A DNA stretch of 64,000 nucleotides from Sphingomonas palmae (GTDB lineage: Bacteria > Pseudomonadota > Alphaproteobacteria > Sphingomonadales > Sphingomonadaceae). The DNA lies in NCBI RefSeq assembly GCF_900109565.1, contig NZ_FNZZ01000002.1, positions 1 to 64,000 on the forward strand, written 5' to 3'. The translations under genes and the position numbers were made by a program. Positions 20,185-26,930 of the stretch are shown here, piece by piece. Under the pieces are notes generated by a model. It saw nothing but the letters and a program-made list of their open reading frames with translations. It was not told the DNA's origin and searched no databases. Position 1 is the first letter of the stretch; the number at the start of each line of letters is the position of its first letter.

Positions 20185-21537
20185 ATGCCGGACGCACTGG
20201 AGAGTTTGTGGCGGACGCTGTGCGGCGTGCTAGGCGCACACGGCGCGGTGGTGGACGGCGCCGCGAGTTACGCGCCGGGTGACTTCTCGATCCACTTCTT
20301 CCTGCAACTGGCCGTGATCCTGATCGCGTGTCGGGTCGTCGGCTGGGTCGGGCGCGTCGCACTCGGCCAGCCGCAGGTGGTGGGCGAGATGATCGCGGGT
20401 GTGGTGCTGGGACCATCGCTGCTGGGACTGATCGCACCGGGATTGCAGGGTGCGATCTTTCCTAAGGAAACGAAAAACGTCCTCTACGCCGGCGCGCAGC
20501 TGGGTGTCGGGCTGTACATGTTCCTGGTCGGCACGACGCTCAGGCTCGACCATTTCCGGTCCAAGGCGCCCAGTGCGTCCGTCGTGTCGCTCGCGGGGAT
20601 CGCGGCGCCCTTCGCGGTGGCGGTCGTGCTGACACCGTGGCTGCTCGGCGTGCCGGGGCTGTTCGCGATCGGGATCAGCCAGTTCAATGCGACGCTGTTC
20701 CTGGGCGCGTGCATCGCGCTGACCGCGTTTCCGATGCTGGCGCGGATCATCAACGAACGCGGGCTGGCCGACTCGGCGCTCGGCACGCTCTCGCTGACCG
20801 CTGGCGCGTTCGACGATGCGGTGTCGTGGTGCGTGCTGGCGATCGTGCTGGCGACGTTCGGTGGCGGCGCGGGCGTCGCGATCCTGGCGATCGGCGGCGG
20901 CATAGTCTGGGGCGCGCTGGTGCTGGTGTTCGGGCCGCGGCTGCTCGCGCCGCTGGCGCGCGCGGTGGAGCGCAAGGATGAGTTGACGCCGCCGCTACTT
21001 GCCGTCGTGCTGATCGCCTTCTGCCTGTCGGCGTTCCTGATGGACGCGGTCGGCATTCACGCGATCTTCGGCGGGTTCATCATGGGCGTGGTGATGCCAC
21101 GGGGCCGGCTGACGGAGGAAATCCGCGCCAAGATCGAGCCGGTGACCGTGGTGCTGCTGCTGCCGATGTTCTTTACCTATTCCGGGCTCAACACGCGGCT
21201 GGATGCGGTCAGTTCGCCGGCGCTGCTGCTTGTTGCAGCCGTGATCCTGGCGGCATCGGTGCTGGCAAAGGGCGGGGCCTGCTACCTCGCGGCGCGGCTG
21301 GCGGGTGAGGACAATCGCACCGCGCTCGGCATCGGCGCGCTGATGAACTCGCGCGGGTTAATGGAGCTAATCATCATCAACATCGGGCTGCAGAAGGGTA
21401 TCATCGGCCCGACGCTGTTCGCGATGCTGGTGCTGATGGCGATCGTGACGACGATGATGGCGAGCCCGCTGTTCGAGTGGGTCTATGGCCGGCACGGTCG
21501 CGCGAGTGGCGCGCTGAGCGAGATGCCGGCGCGGTAG
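20185..21537 (+). CDS. Cation:proton antiporter (CPA2/Kef-type)
   Basis: Monovalent cation/H+ antiporter of the CPA2 family, 450 residues with about 12 membrane segments. Marks are QPQVVGEMIAGVVLGPSLLG near the N terminus, FLGACIALTAFPMLARIINE, and the conserved aspartate region LTAGAFDDAVSWCVLAIVLA. The C terminus is short (YGRHGRASGALSEMPAR), so there is no RCK/KTN regulatory domain, unlike KefB/KefC. A hairpin (20089-20110) precedes it by 75 bp. Confidence 0.88.
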   Translation: MPDALESLWRTLCGVLGAHGAVVDGAASYAPGDFSIHFFLQLAVILIACRVVGWVGRVALGQPQVVGEMIAGVVLGPSLLGLIAPGLQGAIFPKETKNVLYAGAQLGVGLYMFLVGTTLRLDHFRSKAPSASVVSLAGIAAPFAVAVVLTPWLLGVPGLFAIGISQFNATLFLGACIALTAFPMLARIINERGLADSALGTLSLTAGAFDDAVSWCVLAIVLATFGGGAGVAILAIGGGIVWGALVLVFGPRLLAPLARAVERKDELTPPLLAVVLIAFCLSAFLMDAVGIHAIFGGFIMGVVMPRGRLTEEIRAKIEPVTVVLLLPMFFTYSGLNTRLDAVSSPALLLVAAVILAASVLAKGGACYLAARLAGEDNRTALGIGALMNSRGLMELIIINIGLQKGIIGPTLFAMLVLMAIVTTMMASPLFEWVYGRHGRASGALSEMPAR

Positions 21538-21540
21538 CGT

Positions 21541-21885
21541 TCAGCGCGCGGATGTCGTGCCCTGAAGCGTCACAAGCGCGGCGACGATCGCGGGCTCGTC
21601 TGCGGGGCTGATGGGGGCATGATAGGCTTCGCGCATCTTGGTGACGGTCGCCTGCCACTTGTCGGCAGTCAGTGGCGGCTGTCGTGTGAGGAAATCGGGC
21701 GAGTGGCAGGCGGTGCAATGCTGCGACAGTGTCGTGCCCGCCGGCGTGTCGGGCAGCGCGGCGGTTTCAGCGGGCAGCGTGATGCTGACCGGCTGGAACG
21801 CGCCGGTCGGCTTCGCGAGCGGCGCGTCGGGCTCGGCCGAGCAGCCGGCGAGCAGCACCGTTGCGGTGAGGATCGCGACCCTCAC
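21541..21885 (-). CDS. Lipoprotein cytochrome c, candidate sulfite dehydrogenase subunit
   Basis: Small c-type cytochrome of 114 residues. The GTG at 21885 overlaps the sulfite oxidase stop (GTGA) and gives a lipoprotein signal with LLAGC (Cys15). The heme motif CTACH is at residues 57-61, followed by LTADKWQATVTKMREAYHAPI, where Met is a plausible sixth ligand. Coupling to the Mo subunit suggests it is the electron acceptor, as SorB is for SorA. It is the last gene of the minus-strand desulfonation operon. Confidence 0.85.
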   Translation of the reverse strand: MRVAILTATVLLAGCSAEPDAPLAKPTGAFQPVSITLPAETAALPDTPAGTTLSQHCTACHSPDFLTRQPPLTADKWQATVTKMREAYHAPISPADEPAIVAALVTLQGTTSAR

Positions 21886-23114
21886 GCGGCCGTCACCGCG
21901 ACCGAGGCGATCTGGCTGCGCATGTAGCCGCCGGGGTTCCAGATCGCGTCCATCGATTGCGCCTGTCCGTCGGCGTTGGTGCAGCGCGCCCACAGGCGAA
22001 AGCCGCCCGGCCGCAGCCCGCCGATAGTAGCCTCCCACAGGCGGAAGCCGTATTTGCCCTGATCGGGGCCGAGGTGCGCTGCGTGCCACGTCTTTCCTGC
22101 GTCCATCGACAGGTCGACGCGCGCGACCGCGCTCGCCCCGCCCATCGCGAGGCCGCGGACGTAAAAGGGATCGTTCGCAACCACCTTGGTCGCGCGATCG
22201 ACGTTGGTGAAGAAGGCGCGCGGCGTCATGCGGTTGATCGGGACGGTCGGGAAATCCTTCGCGCCCGGCTGCACGCCCGCGTCTGGTGTCGCGGGGATCT
22301 TGTACGCCTTCGCCATCCAGTAGTTATCGTCCTCGCCCATCAGCACCTCGATCCGGTCGAGTGCCTTGACCCAGTAGGTCGAGTACCAGCCCGGCACGAT
22401 CAGGCGGATCGGATAGCCGTTGAGCATCGGCAGCGGCGCGCCGTTCATGGCAAGCGCGATCATCACCTCACCGTCGCGTGCGTGGTCCAGCGCGAGCGAC
22501 TTGGCGAACCACGGCGCGCCGGGCGGCGGGCGGTCGAGGCCAGAGACGCGAACGTTGGCCGCGCCGCGTGCGACGCCGGCGAGGTCGAGCACGTCGCGCA
22601 GGCGCACGCCGCTCCACAGCGCGTTACCGATCGCGCCGTCGCCCCATTGCGCGCCGGGCACGCGGGGAGAGAATAGCGCTCGCGAGTTGCCCGAACACTG
22701 GTTCACCGCCGCAATCTCGACACGGGGCAGCCTGGCGAGGTCGGCGAGCGTCAGCGCGACCCGGCGTTGCACCGCGCCGCCGATGCGGAGGCGGAAGGTC
22801 GAAGGATCGACCGCCGTCGGAATGTCCTGATAATGCCAGCGGACGAAGAAGCGGTCGTTGGGCGTGAACACCTCGCCGTCCATCGCGCTCATCGGCGTCT
22901 CGAGCAGCGGCGCGCGTTCGCGCAGCACGATCATGCTGCCCTTCTGCGGCCAGTCGCCCGAGAGCTGACGCGTGCCGCCCGCGAAGCCGAGGTCGACCTG
23001 CTGCGCCGCCGCGCCGGTCGCGAGGCCCCCACCGATCAGGCTGGCACCGCCGAGCCCAAGCAGCGTCAACGCCTCGCGGCGGTCAGGCGCCGGATTAAGC
23101 CAGCGCGGCGGCAT
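21882..23114 (-). CDS. Exported molybdopterin sulfite oxidase (SorA-like)
   Basis: Mo-cofactor oxidoreductase of the sulfite oxidase family, 410 residues. The N terminus DRREALTLLGLGGASLIGGG looks like a Tat signal, so the folded enzyme would act in the periplasm. The Mo-ligating cysteine is Cys140 in VNQCSGNSRALF. WFAKSLALDHARDGEVMIAL and NGYPIRLIVPGWYSTYWVK are further Mo-domain motifs, followed by the dimerisation domain. It oxidises sulfite to sulfate or acts on a related substrate. The gene overlaps the FMN reductase gene by 20 bp and the cytochrome by 4 bp, which fits a role in clearing sulfite released by the monooxygenase. Confidence 0.88.
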   Translation of the reverse strand: MPPRWLNPAPDRREALTLLGLGGASLIGGGLATGAAAQQVDLGFAGGTRQLSGDWPQKGSMIVLRERAPLLETPMSAMDGEVFTPNDRFFVRWHYQDIPTAVDPSTFRLRIGGAVQRRVALTLADLARLPRVEIAAVNQCSGNSRALFSPRVPGAQWGDGAIGNALWSGVRLRDVLDLAGVARGAANVRVSGLDRPPPGAPWFAKSLALDHARDGEVMIALAMNGAPLPMLNGYPIRLIVPGWYSTYWVKALDRIEVLMGEDDNYWMAKAYKIPATPDAGVQPGAKDFPTVPINRMTPRAFFTNVDRATKVVANDPFYVRGLAMGGASAVARVDLSMDAGKTWHAAHLGPDQGKYGFRLWEATIGGLRPGGFRLWARCTNADGQAQSMDAIWNPGGYMRSQIASVAVTAA

Positions 23115-23682
23115 CGTGCACCACCAATGGCGCGAAGCGCGCGACCTGCCGCCCGACCAGGCGAAGTTGCTCGACCACCGCCGCGTCGCTCGCGCCGCCC
23201 TCGTCGTCGAACTTGGTCACCTGGCTGTTGATCGCGGCGGCAAAGGGTGTGGGCCAGCCGCGCAGCGCGTGGACGATCGAGCGCAGCGCCGCGATCGTCG
23301 AGCCCGTCGCCTGCCAGCCGTAGGCGGTCGCGATCAGTCCGACGGGCACGTCGGCGAGATACGGCCGCTCCGCATCGCGTGCGGTTTCCTCGAGCAGATC
23401 GAGCGCATTCTTGACCACGCCCGAGATGCTGCCGTGATAGCCGGGGCTGGCGATGATGACGGCCGATGCCTGACGTACCGCGGCGACGAACGCCTGTTCC
23501 TCGTCGGTCCGGCTCGTCGCCTTCGGATCATAGAGCGGCAGCCGCGCGAGCGCGTCGCCGCCGAACAGGCGCGTGCAGAACCCCTGCTCGCCCGCGGCCT
23601 CCAGCGCGATCCGCAGCGCGCGCTCGGTCGAGGACAGCCCACCGATCGTGCCGCCGATCCCCACCACCAATGGCTTATTCAC
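23095..23682 (-). CDS. NAD(P)H-dependent FMN reductase
   Basis: Flavodoxin-fold reductase of 195 residues (SsuE/MsuE type) that supplies FMNH2. The N-terminal phosphate loop is GIGGTIGGLSSTERAL and the flavin-site loop is IIASPGYHGSISGVVKNALD. The GTG at 23682 is used. It lies 24 bp after the flavin monooxygenase gene and overlaps the sulfite oxidase gene by 20 bp. Context makes it the reductase partner of the monooxygenase. Confidence 0.88.
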   Translation of the reverse strand: MNKPLVVGIGGTIGGLSSTERALRIALEAAGEQGFCTRLFGGDALARLPLYDPKATSRTDEEQAFVAAVRQASAVIIASPGYHGSISGVVKNALDLLEETARDAERPYLADVPVGLIATAYGWQATGSTIAALRSIVHALRGWPTPFAAAINSQVTKFDDEGGASDAAVVEQLRLVGRQVARFAPLVVHDAAALA

Positions 23683-23706
23683 CGCGACGTTCCTTGTCTG
23701 CCCGCC

Positions 23707-24777
23707 TCACAGCGGCGCGTGGTCGATCCGCGGCAATACGTGACGCGCGAACAGGTCCGCTTCCGCCGCATGGGGATAACCCGACAGGATGAAGGCGTCG
23801 ATTCCCATGTCGCGGTACATCTGCAGCTTGGCGAGCACCTGATCGGGATCGCCGACGATCGCCGCACCGCAGCCCGAGCGCGCGCGCCCGACGCCGGTCC
23901 ACAGATTCTCCTCGGCATAGCCGTCGTCCGACGCGCCTTCGCGCAAAGCGGCCTGCGCGGCGACGCCCATCGAGGTGGCGTCGAGCGACTTGGCGCGAAT
24001 CTGCGCGCCCTCCTCCGCGTCGAGTTTGGAGAGCAGGCGATCGGCGTAGGCGCGCGCCTCGGTTTCGGTGTCACGAACGATGACGTGCGCACGGTAGCCG
24101 AACTTGAGCGTGCGGCCGTAGTCGGCGGCGCGCTTGGTCATGTCGGCGATGATTTCCGCCACCTTTTCCTTGGTGTCGGGCCACATCAGATACACGTCGC
24201 ACGCACGCGCCGCTGCGTCGCGCGCGTCGGGTGACAGGCCTCCGAAGTAGAGCGGCGGCGCCTTGCCCGAGAAGGTCTTCACCCCCGCGGGATCGACGTC
24301 GAGCTTCCAGAACTCGCCCTGGTGGTTCAGATGCTCGCCGTTCAAGAGCGTCTTCAGGATCTGCATCGCCTCGACCGTCCGCTGATAGCGCGGCGCGGAG
24401 GCGAGCTTCTCGCCCGGCAGGTCGGAGGAGATGATGTTGATCTTCAATCGCCCGCGCGCAATCTGGTCGATCGTGGCGATCTGCCGCGCGAGCTGCGGCG
24501 GCCAGCTCTCCCCGACGCGCACCGCCATCAACAGGTGGATGGCCCGTGTCAGCGTCGCGATCGCGGCAGCGAAGGCGGTGGTGTCGATGCCGAGCGCGTA
24601 GCCCGAGGGGAGCAGGATGTTGTCGAACCCGCCGGTTTCCGCCTGCTGCACGATGTCGCGGCAATGCTCCCACGACGATTTCAGCTTGGGATCGGGCACG
24701 CCGAGGAACTCGTAATCGTCGTCGCATAGCGCCGAGAACCACGAAATCTCGCATGGCCCACGCGTGGAATCGCTCAC
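23707..24777 (-). CDS. FMNH2-dependent sulfonate monooxygenase (SsuD clade), candidate SQ monooxygenase
   Basis: Luciferase-like two-component monooxygenase of 356 residues. The N terminus ISWFSALCDDDYEFLG, ATIDQIARGRLKINIISSD, the PLYFGGLSPDARDAAARACD segment and the C-terminal GIDAFILSGYPHAAEA place it near alkanesulfonate monooxygenase SsuD. Such enzymes use FMNH2 and O2 to release sulfite and leave an aldehyde. The GTG at 24777 has a strong GGGGAGAGG site. Neighbours are an FMN reductase, a sulfite oxidase and an aldo/keto reductase, with no ssuABC transporter. That matches the sulfoquinovose monooxygenase route better than alkanesulfonate use, but the substrate is inferred. Confidence 0.85.
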   Translation of the reverse strand: MSDSTRGPCEISWFSALCDDDYEFLGVPDPKLKSSWEHCRDIVQQAETGGFDNILLPSGYALGIDTTAFAAAIATLTRAIHLLMAVRVGESWPPQLARQIATIDQIARGRLKINIISSDLPGEKLASAPRYQRTVEAMQILKTLLNGEHLNHQGEFWKLDVDPAGVKTFSGKAPPLYFGGLSPDARDAAARACDVYLMWPDTKEKVAEIIADMTKRAADYGRTLKFGYRAHVIVRDTETEARAYADRLLSKLDAEEGAQIRAKSLDATSMGVAAQAALREGASDDGYAEENLWTGVGRARSGCGAAIVGDPDQVLAKLQMYRDMGIDAFILSGYPHAAEADLFARHVLPRIDHAPL

Positions 24778-24812
24778 AATCCTCTCCCCTCTCGTTCGTT
24801 ATCGTGTGTCGG

Positions 24813-25721
24813 TTACGGCAGCCGCTCGCCGCGCGCGGCGACGAGGACATCGTACCAGTCCTGACGCGACCAGCTGACCTTGAAGGCGTCGGCGAGCTCG
24901 GCGATGCGCGCGGTGTTCTGCGTGCCGACAATCGGGATGATCCGCGCCGGGTGCGCCATGATCCAGCTGTAGGTCGCGGCCGCGCGGCTGACGCCGAAGC
25001 GCGTCGCGAAAGTGTCGAGCGCGTGGGCCACCGCCTGCTCGCGCGGGTTGCCCGGCGTGCCGATGCGCCCGCCGCCGAGCGGCGACCAGGCGAGCACCGC
25101 CAGGTCCAGCTCCATCGCCTGATCGATCAGACCGTTCGTCAGCGGATCGAGGAACAAGGGCGAATATTCGGGCTGCTGCGAGGCGAGCGGGACCGACAGG
25201 AACGAGGCGAGCACGCGGGTCTGATCCGCGGTGTAGTTCGATACGCCGACCGCGCGGACCTTGCCCGACGACACCATGTCGTCGAGCGCGCGGGCAACCT
25301 CCTGCGGGTGCGCGAGGATGTCGGGGCGGTGGATCTGGTAGAGATCGACCGAGTCGACCTTCATGCGGCGAAGCGAGTCGTCGAGCGCCTTGGTCAGATA
25401 CGCGGTGCTCGAGTTGTACGGCACCGGCGGGGTGATGCCGCCCTTGGTGGCGAGCACCATGCGGTCGCGCAGACCCGGTGTCTCGGCGAACACCTCGCCC
25501 AGCAGCGACTCGGCGTCGCCGAACCCACCACTGCCGTCGAAGCCGTAGATATCGGCGGTGTCGAACAGCGTGACGCCGGCGTCGAACGCGGCCTCGATCA
25601 GCGCGCGCCCCTCTGCGGAAGACACGCCGGCGAAGCGCCACATCCCCCATGCGATCGGGCTGACAGACAATCCGCTCTTGCCGAGAGGACGTGGTTCGGG
25701 CGATAGAGTGATTTCAGACAT
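24813..25721 (-). CDS. Aldo/keto reductase, candidate 6-oxo-glucose reductase
   Basis: NAD(P)H-dependent TIM-barrel reductase of 302 residues with the full AKR tetrad: Asp54 and Tyr59 (FDTADIYGF), Lys93 (ATKGGI) and His131 (YQIHRPD). The C-terminal cofactor segment is PIVGTQNTARIAEL. Starts at 25721 or, three codons earlier, 25730 are both possible; neither has a clear ribosome site. It is the first gene of the minus-strand operon, 35 bp before the monooxygenase. In the known SQ monooxygenase pathway an AKR reduces the 6-aldehyde of glucose to glucose, and that is the proposed role. The reading frame stays open upstream to 26819, but this is antisense to the next gene. Confidence 0.85.
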   Translation of the reverse strand: MSEITLSPEPRPLGKSGLSVSPIAWGMWRFAGVSSAEGRALIEAAFDAGVTLFDTADIYGFDGSGGFGDAESLLGEVFAETPGLRDRMVLATKGGITPPVPYNSSTAYLTKALDDSLRRMKVDSVDLYQIHRPDILAHPQEVARALDDMVSSGKVRAVGVSNYTADQTRVLASFLSVPLASQQPEYSPLFLDPLTNGLIDQAMELDLAVLAWSPLGGGRIGTPGNPREQAVAHALDTFATRFGVSRAAATYSWIMAHPARIIPIVGTQNTARIAELADAFKVSWSRQDWYDVLVAARGERLP

Positions 25722-25729
25722 CGTTGTCA
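25716..25729. promoter_or_regulatory. LacI-type operator, site 1
   Basis: AGACATCGTTGTCA matches TGACAACGTTGTCA at 12 of 14 positions. It covers both candidate start codons of the aldo/keto reductase and lies 34 bp before the divergent Gfo/Idh/MocA gene. A repressor bound here could block both directions. Confidence 0.55.
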
Positions 25730-25763
25730 TACGTACGGCGGCGAGTGGAGAGGAGCAAGGGCT

Positions 25764-26852
25764 TTGGAAGGGCAAGTGCGTTACGGCCTGGTCGGCACCG
25801 GCATGATGGGGGTCGAGCATCTCAACAATCTGGCAATCACGCCGGACGCGGTGGTGACCGCGATCGCCGACCCGACCGAGCGCTCGCTCGGCTGGGCGAA
25901 GAAGGCGCTGGGCGACCGCGCCGAAGGCGTGCAAGCGTTCGGCTCTTCCGCCGAGCTTGCGAAGAGCGGGCTGGTCGACGCGGTGATCGTTGCCAGCCCC
26001 AATTACACGCACCGCGACGTGCTGACGCCGTTGTTCGGCGAGGGGCTGGCGATCCTGTGCGAGAAGCCGCTGGCGACGACGATTCCCGACGCGCGCTGGG
26101 TGGTCGAGCAGGCCGAGGCGAGCGCGCGGCCGTTCTGGACCGCGATGGAATATCGCTACATGCCCCCCGCAGCCGAGTTCATCGCACAGGTGCACAATGG
26201 GCGCATCGGTGCGCTCAAGATGCTGTCGATCCGCGAGCACCGCTTCCCGTTCCTGGAAAAGGTCGCCGACTGGAACCGCTTCAGCGCGAACACCGGCGGC
26301 ACGATGGTGGAGAAATGCTGCCACTTCTTCGACCTGATGCGGCTGATCACGCAGTCGGAGGCGGTGCGTGTCTACTGCTCGGGCGCGATGGACGTGAACC
26401 ATCTGGACGAGTCCTATGATGGCCGCACGCCCGACATCATCGACAACAGCTTCACGACGGTCGATTTCGCCAACGGCGTGCGCGCGATGCTCGACCTGTC
26501 GATGTTCGCCGACGGCGCGACCAACCAGGAGGAGATCACCGCGGTCGGCGACAAGGCGCGGCTCGACGTGCTGATCCCCGACGGCGAGATCGTCTATTCG
26601 CCGCGTGTCGGGTTCATGAACCCGAAGCAGGTCGAGCGCAGCACCGTCCACGTCGACGAGACCGCGCTGAACGCCGGCAGTCATCACGGTTCGACCTTCT
26701 ACGAGCACCAGCGCTTCAACGCGGCGGTGCGGGGCGAAGGCGCGGTCGAGGTGAGTGCACGCGACGGGTTGATGGCGGTCGCGATCGGCACCGCGGCCGA
26801 GATCAGCGCGCGCGAGCACCGCGTCGTCGAGATGAGCGAACTGGGTTTCTAG
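25764..26852 (+). CDS. Gfo/Idh/MocA-fold enzyme, candidate NAD+-dependent sulfoquinovosidase
   Basis: Rossmann-fold protein of 362 residues. NAD-binding motif GLVGTGMMGVEHL (8-20), CEKPLATT (99-106) and a C-terminal Gfo/Idh/MocA domain are clear. The catalytic region holds EYRYMPPAAEF (129-139), SIREHRFPFLEKVADWNRF (155-173) and EKCCHFFD (183-190). The TTG at 25764 is the likely start because AGGAG lies 8 nt upstream; GTG at 25776 is the alternative. It could be a sugar dehydrogenase, but members of this fold also include NAD+-dependent glycosidases (GH109, GH188), and GH188 contains sulfoquinovosidases. Its place beside a sulfonate monooxygenase supports that. A TonB-dependent receptor follows on the same strand. 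Confidence 0.82.
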   Translation: MEGQVRYGLVGTGMMGVEHLNNLAITPDAVVTAIADPTERSLGWAKKALGDRAEGVQAFGSSAELAKSGLVDAVIVASPNYTHRDVLTPLFGEGLAILCEKPLATTIPDARWVVEQAEASARPFWTAMEYRYMPPAAEFIAQVHNGRIGALKMLSIREHRFPFLEKVADWNRFSANTGGTMVEKCCHFFDLMRLITQSEAVRVYCSGAMDVNHLDESYDGRTPDIIDNSFTTVDFANGVRAMLDLSMFADGATNQEEITAVGDKARLDVLIPDGEIVYSPRVGFMNPKQVERSTVHVDETALNAGSHHGSTFYEHQRFNAAVRGEGAVEVSARDGLMAVAIGTAAEISAREHRVVEMSELGF

Positions 26853-26873
26853 CCACCAAAGACAATCTTTCAG

Positions 26874-26887
26874 TGACAGCGTTGACC
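26874..26887. promoter_or_regulatory. LacI-type operator, site 2
   Basis: TGACAGCGTTGACC matches TGACAACGTTGTCA at 11 of 14 positions. It lies in the 78-bp gap between the Gfo/Idh/MocA gene and the TonB-dependent receptor, 43 bp before the receptor start, so the receptor may have its own regulated promoter. Confidence 0.45.
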
Positions 26888-26930
26888 TAAATCTCCAGCG
26901 AGAGAGTAGGTTTTAGGGAGGGACGAGACG

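Noticed and set aside
23707..24777. Simple alkanesulfonate (ssu) utilisation gene set
   Set aside because: The monooxygenase and FMN reductase alone would fit, but no ssuABC transporter is present, and an AKR, TonB receptor, sugar-type permease and LacI regulator point to a sulfosugar. Kept as the main alternative.
25731..26819. Long N-terminal extension of the aldo/keto reductase frame
   Set aside because: The frame stays open opposite the Gfo/Idh/MocA gene, but the AKR family start is at MSEITLSPEPRPLG and the extension has no similarity.
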